Assembly: GCA_026119855.1 (NCBI GenBank)
Contig: JAOWBW010000253.1
Location: forward strand, 1,054,001-1,118,000
Direction of reading: 5' to 3'
Source: Campanula takesimana
Lineage: Eukaryota; Streptophyta; Magnoliopsida; Asterales; Campanulaceae
Length of the DNA: 64,000 bases
Within the stretch, counting starts at the first letter, position 1. Every line of letters begins with the position of its first letter. A program made the position numbers and the translations under genes. The notes beneath the pieces are model-generated. The model ran no database searches. It was not told the origin of the DNA and saw only the letters and a list, made by a program, of their open reading frames with translations. Positions 11,597 through 22,378 of this stretch are shown one piece after another.

Positions 11597-11884
11597 CTAA
11601 TCCTTTGTCGCAGAATTGAGATATGGATAATAAATTGTGCTTGAACCCTTCGACGAGAGAGACTCTTTCAATGCCACTTTGTTTTTCTTGAGCTTTCCAT
11701 ATGCAACAACTTGACCTTTGTTATTATCACCAAATGTTACTGAGGGACCTCTTTCTTCATGGACATCTTCTAATAAGGATTCATCTCCAATCATGTGTCT
11801 TGAACACCCAATATCGAGAATCCATTCATAATTTCTAGCTTTTGAAGATCCAGCCATGAAGCAAAGAACCTGAAATATAGACAT
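11597..11884 (-). pseudogene. Copia 1 pol: aspartic protease, damaged
   Basis: The frame shows the Copia protease signature as WILDIGCSRHM: the catalytic D-S/T-G triad reads D-I-G, a change expected to hurt activity. After VAYGKLKKNK the correct frame is lost near 11690; the expected continuation (VEGFKHNLLSISQF) is found in the next frame, which then runs into integrase. Gag, integrase and RT all share one frame, while this segment is shifted, so there is an indel on each side of it. Gag also ends in TAA followed closely by TAG, leaving the gag-protease joint broken. Confidence 0.85.
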
Positions 11885-11921
11885 TTAAGCAGGTCCCCTT
11901 TATTCCTTTTGGGTCCTAGGG

Positions 11922-14336
11922 TTAACAGCTTTTGACAACCCACTCTTGCTTGACCTTAGGGTCTTTACGTCCTTTGGCAATGGGAGTGAATCGCAAAAGG
12001 CATTCTACGGCCTTGTGTCCAGAACCATCACAAATGGAACAATGATGAAAGCCACCAATCATATGAGTTTTCACCAACTCTTTACTTTTCTTTGGGATAG
12101 CATTCTTCTTTGGGTCAGATGGATTAGCCTTAACAAAATCATTCTTTTGAAATTTTGGAGAGTTTGATCTAGGAGGGTACATAGGGATGGGAGGCGCACG
12201 GCGATGAGGCGCGTGGCTCCTAGGCGCATAATGAGCACTCAGAGAAGGAGCGCGCTTTGTTTCAAGAGGGATTTTGATAGAGGATGATTCATCTGTAGCT
12301 ATATCTTTCCCATTAGCTTTCCCAAATTGCTTCGTTGGGTAGACATAATGGAATATTTGTCTCTTGACTTTTTCCTGTCCTTTACCCATTGAATTAGAAT
12401 GTTTTTCCTTGGGAATTTCAAAAGTTTGCTGGTTTGTAAATTCACTATCTCTTTCAGCACAGATATCACATTTAAAGTTGTCACTAGTTGATGAGAATCC
12501 CAAGCCACTTTTATCACCACTGACTTTTTGGGACTCAAATATATTCTCCATAGTGACACGAGAATTGGACCACTCATTTGTAATCTTTTTAAGATCAGTA
12601 ATTTGAGCAACCAATTCATCATTTTGAACTTTAAGAAGTGAGTTCTGTTCTGTTAGAAAAGTGTTTTTAACAGTAAAAGGAGTCATGCTCTTTATCTTCT
12701 CCTTAAGGAGGGTGAGTTCAGATTTAAGTAGAGATTTCTCGGTCTTGAGCTGGGAAATTTCATCACATGATAGTGCTAAAGCTTCCTTCATATTATCAAA
12801 TCTAGTGATTACCTTTTCAGCCATTGTCAACATTTTTTCTTGTTCAGCAATCACTTCATCATCATTGATTTTGGAGATTGGAGTAGTTGGTTCAACTTGA
12901 GGTCTGATGTAAGCTCCTTTTCTCAACTTGTTCCTTGCACTTAGATCACATCGTGAGAATAACAATCCACCATCGCTTTGAGCCGGAGTGAGAAATCTTT
13001 GTTCAACGAGTTCGCTGATGGTTGGTCCTTTTTTCCTTTTCACTTCTTGAAAACCTGCAGATTTCTTGATAGGTTTATTCAAGACATTCATATCAGGAAC
13101 ATCCTTGGAGAAGTCATCATTAGAATCATAAGTTTCAACTTCATCATCATTTGCCACCAAACAAACGAGTCCATCATCGGAATCTTCATCGCTCTCATCT
13201 GAGTCTGTTTCGATCCAAGTGTTCTGCTCATTTGCTGGTGATTCTTCTTCAGCAACTATTCCCTTGTGACGAGTGAATTTGGGAGTGAACTTGGGAGTAT
13301 GGATGCTCTTCTTCTGCATATATTCAAATTTTGGAGTTGGGCAGCTTGAAGCAAAGTGTCCTGGTTTCCTGCAATTAAAACAAACAAGGTCTTCTTTTCT
13401 TTTTGAATCACTGCTCCTCGTGAACTTTGGAGGAGCTCTGCTGGTAGATCCTTGAAATTTGCTGGTTGAGCCGGGTCTTGAGAATTTTTTGAACTTGTGA
13501 AATTTCTTCACAAATAAAGTGAAGTCTTCATCATCCATGTCTAATAACTCAGAGGTAGAAATTTTGGGATCGGAACTTTTCTCTTCTTGAACCGGCGCAG
13601 GCGCATGGGCTTGTTCTCTATGCGCCACCATTGCTATGGATTTTGACTTTCCTTCAGTTTCACTGATTCGTTGGAGTTTGAGCTCATAAACTTTGAGATT
13701 TGCATAAAGGTTCCTTAAAGTCCATACATCTAACGTTCCGGCGTCTTCAAGAGCGCTGGATTTATGTAGGTATCTTGATTCAAAAGCTTGGAGAAAATTG
13801 ACATTCAAATCCTTGTTTGAAAACTTCATGCCAAGTGAAATACATAGATTTATAATTTCACAGTAGCGTTCATAAGTTTGTCTTAAGGTTTCACCGGGGA
13901 GTTGAGAGAAATTGTTGAAACTCTTTTGCACTTCATATTTCTTGTTCTCCTTACAAACAGTATCTCCTTCTATATGCTCTTCAATAGCGTCCCATAGCTC
14001 ATTAGCAGTAGCACAATGCATGACTTGTTGTTCCATAGCCGTGCTTAGAGTGCTTAGGAGAATGTTTCTTGCTTTGCCATCATTTGCAACTCTTCTTGTT
14101 TCTTCCTCAGTCCATTCTTCCCTTAGTTTCTTGACGGTTGGTTGAACAGCATTGGTGCACGGATTTGGATTCGCTTTCATAGGGATGTAAGGTCCATAAA
14201 CCACGGTGTCATGAAGTCTTTCATCGATTGAGTTGAGATGAGTTAAGATGCTGAATTTCCACATGTCAAAATGATCTTCATCAAAGACCGGAACGTGAGT
14301 GTAGTTTGCAGTTGCCATAGGTTTTGAGTTTGCCAT
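11922..14336 (-). CDS. Copia 1 gag: nucleocapsid polyprotein
   Basis: An 804-residue open frame starts at the first ATG after the primer site (MANSKPMATAN). Residues 1-240 match the plant Copia gag core (WKFSILTHLN, ELWDAIEEHIEG, LPGETLRQTYERY). A zinc knuckle CFNCRKPGHFASSC lies near 317, an acidic stretch near 370-410, a heptad-rich coiled coil at about 490-590, and a second zinc knuckle CSICDGSGHKAVEC near 765. It is large for Copia gag, as in the SIRE lineage. The alanine-proline-rich stretch at about 700-720 (APRSHAPHRRAPP) is encoded by the GGCGC word. Gag packages the element RNA into particles. Whether the TAA at its end is a normal gag stop or a lesion cannot be settled here. Confidence 0.9.
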   Translation of the reverse strand: MANSKPMATANYTHVPVFDEDHFDMWKFSILTHLNSIDERLHDTVVYGPYIPMKANPNPCTNAVQPTVKKLREEWTEEETRRVANDGKARNILLSTLSTAMEQQVMHCATANELWDAIEEHIEGDTVCKENKKYEVQKSFNNFSQLPGETLRQTYERYCEIINLCISLGMKFSNKDLNVNFLQAFESRYLHKSSALEDAGTLDVWTLRNLYANLKVYELKLQRISETEGKSKSIAMVAHREQAHAPAPVQEEKSSDPKISTSELLDMDDEDFTLFVKKFHKFKKFSRPGSTSKFQGSTSRAPPKFTRSSDSKRKEDLVCFNCRKPGHFASSCPTPKFEYMQKKSIHTPKFTPKFTRHKGIVAEEESPANEQNTWIETDSDESDEDSDDGLVCLVANDDEVETYDSNDDFSKDVPDMNVLNKPIKKSAGFQEVKRKKGPTISELVEQRFLTPAQSDGGLLFSRCDLSARNKLRKGAYIRPQVEPTTPISKINDDEVIAEQEKMLTMAEKVITRFDNMKEALALSCDEISQLKTEKSLLKSELTLLKEKIKSMTPFTVKNTFLTEQNSLLKVQNDELVAQITDLKKITNEWSNSRVTMENIFESQKVSGDKSGLGFSSTSDNFKCDICAERDSEFTNQQTFEIPKEKHSNSMGKGQEKVKRQIFHYVYPTKQFGKANGKDIATDESSSIKIPLETKRAPSLSAHYAPRSHAPHRRAPPIPMYPPRSNSPKFQKNDFVKANPSDPKKNAIPKKSKELVKTHMIGGFHHCSICDGSGHKAVECLLRFTPIAKGRKDPKVKQEWVVKSC

Positions 14337-14395
14337 TTAGAATCGGCACCCAAGCTGTTAAGCTTGAAAAACAAAAGTGTTTTATAAAGGTGTTT

Positions 14396-14407
14396 GCTCT
14401 GATACCA
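14396..14407 (-). other. Primer-binding site of Copia 1 (tRNA-iMet)
   Basis: The minus strand reads TGGTATCAGAGC two bases inside the 5' LTR, the standard site complementary to the 3' end of initiator methionine tRNA. Confidence 0.93.
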
Positions 14408-14409
14408 CT

Positions 14410-15826
14410 TGTTGGTCCCAAAGGGCAACAAGGGTATGAAAAATTGCTAGAGGAGGGGGGGGGTGAATAGCTGTTTTAAAATTCTTTTTGTACCCTTGAT
14501 AAACTCAATTGCAAATGCGCACTTTATCAAATAACCGTTATGATATGCGCCTATGTGAGTGAGTGAAATGCACAGCGGAATTTAGTAATCTAAATAGGCG
14601 CAAAATATGATAAAGGGGGCGCACACACACTTTAAGTATTTTGGCTCAAAGTGGGTGAAATAAGAAACTAAGGCAAATGATATAACAAACACAACACAGT
14701 TCAATCAATCAATCTACAATGAATAAACAATCAAATAGTTAGATATGATATGACTTGAAAGGAAATAGCAAGATAATAAGTACGCGCTATTTGGAGAGGT
14801 TCGATCGGGAAAATGTTCTACGTCCTCTACCAAGATGGTTAGTCTTGGATTTCTAATGGAGATCTTATATAATGAGAGAGTGTTACAAATTACAATCCTT
14901 TTTGAGCTTATACACTAACTCAAGATCTAATATTCTATGAAAGAACAAATCCTAGACAATAACCGGTGTATCTCTAAAAGAAAGATCTAAGTGATCAAAC
15001 TTAAAGAGGTGCGTGTGTGATTTTAGATTCAAGGCTCTTTAGATATTTGAGATTGAGAGCACAAGAAAACTAAAGTGTTATCGCTTGAGGATCTGGGCTA
15101 AGGATGAAGTTATGAAGATGTTCTTGAGAATTCTGGAAATAACAAAGGCAATCTTCAACAAATGCTTGAGAGAGAAATTCTTGAAATTCTTAGCAACTTC
15201 AAATGGTTGAAGTTATGGGGTATTTATAGTAGAGCCTAAAAAACTAGCCGTTGGAAATCCTTGGTGAGTCAGAGAAAGGACGGATGTGCTGTCGCTCATT
15301 GAGTGGAGCACGTGTCCTTTTATAGCCGTTAGACACATAACACAAATATGACCATTATGGACAGGTGTCCTTAGATGCGGGTGCATACGTGTTATTTAAC
15401 CACTGTTGGATCATTGGCATAGTTTGAATCTCTTCAAGTCTTTGAATCTTCAATAAATAACTGAGTGTTAAAAACATTCATCATGCGCGTTGAGTTAGAG
15501 AGGCGCGTAGCGTATGCGCGTTCTGAGTCATCTGAGGCGCATGAGCTATGCTAGGCGCATACTCATGCGCGCGCTTAAGGAGGCGCATGGCGCATGAGTG
15601 AGGCGCATGGCGCGTGACTCAAATTCAAAGTGTGATTTTCTTGAATCTTGATCTTCTTGCCCTATTCCTAAGCCTATTCTATTACAATGGACAACCTAAA
15701 AAATGAAGTATAAATACTTCTTACATGTGGGTCTAAAGTCCATGAAATAAAACATAGGTGATGGATCAATCAAATCTAATCAATCCTATTACATTGAAAC
15801 TGAGATATAAGTGGGCATACCCAACA
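14410..15826 (-). repeat. 5' LTR of Copia 1
   Basis: Direct repeat of 1678-3097. On the minus strand it begins TGTTGGGTATGCC and ends GGGACCAACA. U3 contains a dense GCGC word cluster (15485-15615: about ten GGCGCAT, ATGCGCG or GGCGCG), 250-390 bases upstream of a TATA box at 15230-15221. Scattered further copies lie in R/U5 (for example 14516, 14545, 14597). Confidence 0.93.
15221..15230 (-). promoter_or_regulatory. TATA box in the 5' LTR of Copia 1
   Basis: The minus strand reads CTACTATAAATACCCC, a good plant TATA box in the position expected for the LTR promoter. It is present in both LTR copies. Confidence 0.7.
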
Positions 15827-18387
15827 TATATGCAAATATCTTGTGTATACTTGAATGAGTTTCCACAACTTCTTGTGAAACTTTGTTCAACTTCCATCTT
15901 AGGTTCTATGTTATTTTCTGGGTCTCGAACTCTTCGAGATACATTTTACTCCCACTAGTTCTTTAGAGATAAACGATTTATCTAGAAAGTGCTATTTAGA
16001 GTAGCAAACGATTTGTACTCTAAAGGGCGTAAAATTAATATCCTTAAGATATCCCACAAAAATACATTAACTAGATTTAGATGTGATTTTGTCAAAGACA
16101 ATACTTTTCGCAAAAGTGTCACATCAAAATCTTTATGAAAGACAAACTAAGTTTTCTTTCATTCCATATCTAATATGGTATCATACGAACCTTTTAGATG
16201 AAACTCAATTTAGTATAACGCAGCTGTATCCAGCATATAATACAGAAAGTTAATTAAAGATCAATTTGATTTATTATGAGGTGAAAAACAGCAGTTTGCA
16301 AACAATCTGCAGATTTCTGTAACAGCAGCCGTACGGCTCATCCTTAGGCGTACGTCTAATTTGCAGCCGTACGGTGTAGTTTGTAGATTCTGTTGTTGTT
16401 TCTAGATCCTGTTTTTCTTATTCTGCAGACTTTCTGTGGAATTCTCGTAAAATCCAGGGCTCAAATATTCATTACTTTGATTAGATCAGACTACACTAAT
16501 ACTTTTGCCATGACATACCGAAATCTTTTTCCAATCATTGTTACTTTAAAAAACAACATACATCAATATGTATTAGTCTAAAAGAGTATTTTACTACTAA
16601 TTAGTAAGAGGTGTCTTTGATCAACTTCTAAGATTCACACATATCATATGATTAGAAATCATGTGATTTTAAAAGTCTGTCACATGGAATTTTATATATG
16701 TGTCTCTTATCATTGATATAGACATCAATGCTTTAAGAATGTAACGCTTACATCCTTAGATTTAGATTTTCATTGTTTATGTTATAATTATTATTTTGTT
16801 CTTCCAAGATAAGGATATAAAGTCCCATTATATGATTAGCAATACAATAAAGCAAATCATATTTAATGGAACACTTGCAAAAGAGGATATTTGTGCATTT
16901 TTTCAATGGATTTTGTTGACTTGCTAGGTATGAACTCGACAACAATTTTTATTGAAAAAATTACGATTCTTTGAGCTTAATATCTTTTGATCTCAGTAGT
17001 GGGCGGAGTTGGTGGGTGATGGGAAGAGATGTGAAAATGTGGTGGCGTGGGAGGGATATATATACTAATATGCATATCTTTTTCTTATGATTATTGGTTT
17101 TCCAAATGATAATCAAGATGTTTGCAATGAAAATAAGAGATTTGTTGTACTCTACACATCCCGTAGTCAACTTTTTCATTTACTGCAATACTTTTCGTTT
17201 ACCGGCAATAATCTTTTCGTCTCCTTGTTATTTTAGGCAGGAAAACTTGCAAGGAGAGGCTTCCACGTGTCAATGGATGACATCAGCGGTTTCTGAATTA
17301 GTATAATATATAGTCTTTGCATAAAGGATGTTAATTAATCTAATTAATTAACGGAAGCAAAACCTTGTGATTTAATTATGAAGCAACATAGTGGGGATGG
17401 ATTCTAAATTCTCTATAAACAATTTACAGATTTGATATTTCATCTGTATGTCCAGAAACAAGGCATAAGCCTGCCATTGGTCCTTACAATGAATCAATCC
17501 AAATTTAATAATCCATTATGCAAACAATTTGTAGTAGCTTATAGGGATAAATTCTGAAACATTTGAATCCGCAGAACATCTATAAATTGAGTGAAACGTA
17601 TGGTCGAAACTAAGCCATACGACAACCACAATTCTGTATTAAAATCAAGAAACTAAGAGAATATTCCATACGACCAAAACTAAGCCTATATGGCAACCAC
17701 AATTCCGTATAGAACGATAAACTTGTTTCAAGATCCTTTATTATCTCATCAATTTCATAGACTACAGCAATTTCAAACTCTTTAAAATTCTAATTTTATT
17801 GCAACTTTCGGATTAAATCATATTTATGAAAACACGATTTTGAAAACCTGTCATTTGAAAATCAGATTTAATTCCAGATTCGAATTTTGTAAATAAAAAA
17901 CAGAACAATCTGAAATTTCCAGAGCGAAGCAGACTTGGAATCTGCAGCACAGGGTCCGTACGGCTCACAAGGAACCGTGTGCCTAACTCTTAGGCCCGAT
18001 TCCAGATATCCAATTTTTTTTGTTAAATTCGATTAATCCTAATATCGTGTTCATACATCAATCAGATTAAACCAACACGAATTACATATTACAAAATTAA
18101 ATAGATCTAACTAATATCATGAATAAACAATTTATTACATATTGAATTTATATCTAAATCATCAAAATCCAATTATTTATTGATAACCCTAACTTGTAAT
18201 TATTCATATTGATCTCATCAACATAACAATCACATAATCCCCATTTGATCATGCGTATAAATTTTCTATCTCATATAAAACCTTAATCACATATTCATCT
18301 TATAATCATGCAAATCATATAATCGAATTAAATAATTTTAAACATGATATATTAAAATAATCAACGATGAACAGGCTCTGATATCAC
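15827..18387 (-). pseudogene. Copia 2 remnant: leader, gag to integrase portion, decayed
   Basis: This is the upstream half of the decayed Copia 2, between its 5' LTR and the insertion point of Copia 1. A tRNA-iMet type primer site (minus strand TGATATCAGAGCC, 18375-18386) marks its start. No continuous coding frame remains. The word GCCGTACGG occurs at 16328-16337, 16366-16375 and 17956-17964, as in the LTR. A purine-rich stretch at 16990-17060 and a segment with TATATATAC may be an unrelated small insertion; I could not define its ends. Confidence 0.6.
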
Positions 18388-19592
18388 TATTGGATTTTGA
18401 TGGATCATGCGTTATAACATGAAATCAAACACCCATGAGCTCGGATCTGTGCATGTTGATTAAATTAAATGCAAGATGAAAGAATACTAACACTTGAAGA
18501 TCCCATCCATGAACACAGACTTTAAGGTACTAAAGCAAATACCTTCTATCGGTATTCACACGTCGAACGGACTAACAAACACCTTCTTGTTTGATTGCTA
18601 GATCCAAGGCTGATGATGAAGAAACTCTTTCTTCGTAGGAGTTATTTTGCTTATTTGATTATTGTATTTTGATGATTCTAAATCTCAAAATAAATAACCC
18701 TCTCTCTATGTTTTATTGTTTCTTAAACAATTGTTATTGATTTTTAAAATCAACCATAGAGGCTGTCAATCCTGGCCGCATATATTTATATGAGGGTTTG
18801 ACATAATTCCATTGGGACTTGGGATTCCTTGTCAGACAAGAAAACTGAACAATATGGACTGGGTTGAGACAGGTAGCCGTACGGCTCTCTAGAAGCCATA
18901 CTCCTCCTATGGAGCCGTACCAAACTGATTTTAAAGTTTCCCAAATTTTTAGCATTTTTAATCCGTTCTATTGTGTGTGACCCAATATGATTATAATAAG
19001 ATGGCAACGAGTCTAATCTTGATGCCAAGTAGATTGATATGAGCAAATGACATTGAACACATCAATTCATTTGGGCATGACCATGCACTCTCATCAATCT
19101 CAATATCGAGTGGCCTGGCAAATATCTCTCTTAAGAGAGGGACAAATCCCATCTTGGCTTATCATTCTTCCCTACAAGAATCCGATTATGCCAATCATAG
19201 CCGTTATAACTACCCGGTTAAAAGTAGTGTTTGACTAAGTCAAACATAACATTCATCATGCGGAAGACCATGATAATCTCAGGTCTAAGGATTCAAATGG
19301 TATGACTATTATGAGATTTAATTATGACATTTGACCGTGACATAAATCTCATAATAGGTATATCTAGTACCATGTTCTCTAACAAGTACCTACAAGTTTA
19401 ATCCGCATTCTTTGCACCATAATCATCATATGATTATTCATTAAACTCATGCTAGCTCTTCATAAGTGATACGGACAATGATTATTATAATAAACATGCA
19501 AATGATATAATAACCGGGTTTATTATCACTATAACAATGAAGCTATGATGTAACGTGAAGACCGCTCTCAAGGGCCTAGGGCATAACCAACA
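18388..19592 (-). repeat. 5' LTR of Copia 2
   Basis: On the minus strand the segment begins TGTTGGTTATGCCC (19592 downward) and ends AAAATCCAATA, next to the primer site at 18375-18386. The expected terminal CCAACA has mutated to CCAATA. A TATA box (TATAAATATA) lies at about 18793-18783. The palindrome GCCGTACGGC (18876-18885) and GAGCCGTAC (18914-18921) sit 80-135 bases upstream of it. The partner LTR is outside the window. Confidence 0.78.
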
Positions 19593-19715
19593 CATTATAA
19601 ATTGGGGCCTTTGACCATTCGCTAAGAAGATCAGTAGTTGCATATTTAAAGAAAGACCATGAGATATCAATTTTATTATTTGAAATGTGTTTTTACTTTT
19701 GTACTAATTGTCTTG

Positions 19716-19718
<3 letters not shown>
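19593..19718. other. Short spacer, no gene seen
   Basis: Host flank of Copia 2 leading into a trinucleotide repeat. Nothing recognisable. Confidence 0.5.

Positions 19719-19801
<83 letters not shown>
19719..19801. repeat. (ATT)n microsatellite
   Basis: An uninterrupted run of about 27 TAT/ATT units. Confidence 0.97.
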
Positions 19802-19802
<1 letters not shown>

Positions 19803-19944
19803 GGAAATCCTATGCTTTTAATATGAGTGACTAAACACGAAAAAGAACATAAAATAATAAATTGATACCTTAATTGAAATATAAAACTTCAAGTTTTTGG
19901 TTTCATACCAAAATGACGGTGTGGGATAATGATAAATGTTATAA

Positions 19945-20244
19945 GGTAGAACTCCGTTTTTGTCCATCGTACTTTCGGTCGTGTTTCACTTTTACCATCG
20001 AACTTTATTTTTTTCATTTTTACCATCGTACTACAAACAATGGTGTCATTTTAAACCAAATTCGATATTTTATACCCAAATTTGTTTCAATTTTACCATC
20101 GTACTACAAACAATTGTGTCATTTTACACCAAATTTGGTATGAAATGACACCATGGTTTGTAGTACGATGGTAAAAATGAAAAAAATAAAGTTCGATGGT
20201 AAAAGTGAACCCTAAAGTACAATGGACCAAAACAGAGTTTTCCC
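19945..20244. mobile_element. Mutator-like foldback MITE (300 bp)
   Basis: Two arms of about 105 bases are inverted copies of each other (CGTTTTTGTCCATCGTAC at the left, GTACAATGGACCAAAACAG at the right). Both contain 'TTTACCATCG' and 'GTACTACAAACAA' blocks, with a short AT-rich centre. The 9-bp TSD atgttataa (19936-19944, 20245-20253) is perfect and fits a Mutator-type transposase. No coding capacity. Confidence 0.85.
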
Positions 20245-20387
20245 ATGTTATAATTTGTTTTTTAACGCAACAATACTTGAAAATAACAACCTTTTAAAAT
20301 CTGTTGATTCAAACAAGATATAGCGAGAAATTGGAATAAAAACAAAAAAATTATTACCCAATAATTAATTAAAATTATTGTGCAATA

Positions 20388-21436
20388 CCCTAGGAGTACA
20401 CTTATATTATACCCTAGGGGGCCGTTTGGTTGTTAGTCTTAACCTCAGACAAATGTGAGGGGGATTATTAAGCTCAACTAAAGCCCGTTTGGTAGGCAAT
20501 TGGGTGTGGGTACTATTAATCCGCATGAAGGGGGATAAAGTGGTTATACCCTCCCTAATAATCCGAGGGTAAGGGATGGTATAAGTAATCCCAGGGAAGG
20601 GATTAAAATTTAGCGCAAATATACCCCCCGATGGACCCGATAAATAAATAAATTAGACGGAAAATTAAGCCTTCTTCCCAGACATCGTCTTCTCCCTTAG
20701 CTATTGCCCTCTGTTGCGATTTGTTTGTGATTTTCATCGTTCTAATTTACTTTGTCCTTAAACCAGTTTCTCCTCTCTCTCTCCCTCTCCTACACAGGCA
20801 TCTTGATTCTTGGTGAGTTCATACATTTTTTTTATAGGTGATTACATCTGCTGCTATTTTTCCTATAATTTGATTGGAAAGTTAATTTTTGGTTGTTTAG
20901 ATATTTGAAGATTTGAATTTGGGTTCCTAGAATAATTGGTGAGTTTTTTCTTTCACATTAGTGTGTGCCCTCCGTATGAACATAGCGGAAACGCTCGTCT
21001 TGACAAAGACCATGGAGAGGAGACGAGCAGCGAAAGGGTATAACAGCCCTATTGGCATTCAGCAAACTTAAGTTGTAGGCTCTAGTTAATTTGGTCGAGT
21101 CCATAGAGATTTACTAACAAATGTCCAAACCTTACTCTTTTTTTTTTTTTTTTTTGAAGGAATGTTCAAACCTTACCTTCGGAATCAGAATTCATACTTT
21201 TTCTTATTTTGGAGCTTTTCGAAAATTATTTTCACAACATAAAGTATGTTAGGGGTATACTTGGAATATTATTGATAGTAGCATATTAATCCCGATCCTA
21301 CCAAACACCATGATATATAGGAAAACAATATTAATAATACCTTGTACTAATAATGAGTGGCTTAATAATCTTCTCATGAATAATACCCCTTATCCTTATC
21401 TGGCAACCAAACGAGCCCTAGGAGTACACTTATATT
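20388..21436. mobile_element. TIR element with GTTTGGTTG ends, flanked by 21-bp repeats
   Basis: An insertion has ends GGGCCGTTTGGTTGTTAG (from 20419) and, on the other strand at the right, CTCGTTTGGTTGCCAG (to 21415), preceded and followed by ccctagg. A longer identical flank (ccctaggagtacacttatatt, 20388-20408 and 21416-21436) brackets it. Inside are a second GCCCGTTTGGTAGGCAAT copy (about 20487), a CT-rich leader-like stretch (20760-20800) and a short open frame of about 31 codons (20979-21074, starting MNIAETLVLTKTMERRR). That frame could be a captured exon; I do not recognise it. Superfamily uncertain. Confidence 0.55.
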
Positions 21437-21651
21437 CTAGTACCAGTTATAATAAAGAAGATATTTGCGAAGCAATAACTCCTAATCTACCTACATTTAA
21501 AGAACTAAAAATAACTATGAAAAAGTAATTCTATGTAAAAAAAAAAAATTAACCCTAAAAATATGGAAAATCCAACTAGTAAAAGACCTAGATTTCCCAT
21601 CATTTTATTCGAGTACTAACAGATCTAATGCATGCCAAACCTAGTTGACCA

Positions 21652-22336
21652 TGAAGTGTATGAAAATACTCTATTATGTTTAAATCTTTGTGATTCTGAT
21701 TGTCAAGTAAATTAGTTAATTATATTGTGAATATTTTAGTTATAATTAGATTGTATATATTTTATTTATAATTAGTTATGTATATTTTATCTAGGATTTA
21801 TTTCACTAACATAGTAATGCTTATCTTTGGAAAGATGTTATGTATTTTAGGAGTGTATTTTAGGTGGACTCTAAAAAGGAAAGATTGATTGGTTGCTTGG
21901 AGATCTCGTGAGATTGAAGTAGCGGCCAAGAAAGCTTATATAAGAAGCCGATCACAATCAGTCCAGACGACGGATTCTGAGATTTAGAGAGTGTTATTTT
22001 CGTTTGTGAGAGAGTCCTTGTGTTCTTGAAGTCCTTGTTCATCAAGACTTCAAGGTGTTTGAGTGTTTTCATTTATTCTAGGAATCTAGAATAGCTTTTG
22101 ATCTTTTCGTTGTTTGTTTCTTTCATTTTCTTGTATTCTGCAAGACCTGTTTATTAATGAAAGTTTTCCAGCAAGTAATTCTTGCTGAAGTGTTTAATTT
22201 TTGTCTTTAAAATTCCGCTGCATATTTACTCTGTTCGTCGTCAGTTGACAGGACAACTGTCTAGACAACTGTCAACACAGTTGTACTCACAGTTGGTTGT
22301 TTTCCAGCACAGTCCTAGCCGCATTAATTTCTTTCA
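21652..22336 (+). repeat. 5' LTR of Copia 3
   Basis: Direct repeat of 26497-27181. A TATA box lies at about 21935-21942 (CTTATATAAGAAG). The U5 end holds a cluster of CAGTTG/CAACTG words (22237-22296). Confidence 0.93.
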
Positions 22337-22338
22337 AT

Positions 22339-22351
22339 TGGTATCAGAGCC
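22339..22351 (+). other. Primer-binding site of Copia 3 (tRNA-iMet)
   Basis: TGGTATCAGAGCC follows the 5' LTR after two bases. Confidence 0.95.
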
Positions 22352-22378
22352 TGATCTCGATACACTGAGAAGTGATCC

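Larger units (their letters stand above)
1678..15826 (-). mobile_element. Copia 1: full-length SIRE-type Ty1/Copia retrotransposon
   Basis: Two LTRs of about 1.42 kb (1678-3097 and 14410-15826) start TGTTGG and end CCAACA and are flanked by the 5-bp TSD tatat (1673-1677, 15827-15831). Reading on the minus strand the order is 5' LTR, tRNA-iMet primer site, gag, protease, integrase, RT-RNase H, an extra gene at the envelope position, polypurine tract, 3' LTR. The large gag with a coiled coil and the third gene fit the SIRE/Maximus lineage. By eye the LTRs differ by roughly 22 substitutions and 3 indels, so the insertion is recent, yet the coding part already has several lesions. It is inserted into Copia 2 and carries a hAT-type MITE at 3140-3858. 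Confidence 0.93.

Noticed and set aside
16990..17330. Independent gene or promoter in the purine-rich stretch
   Set aside because: Only short AT-rich motifs; no frame or repeat ends could be defined.
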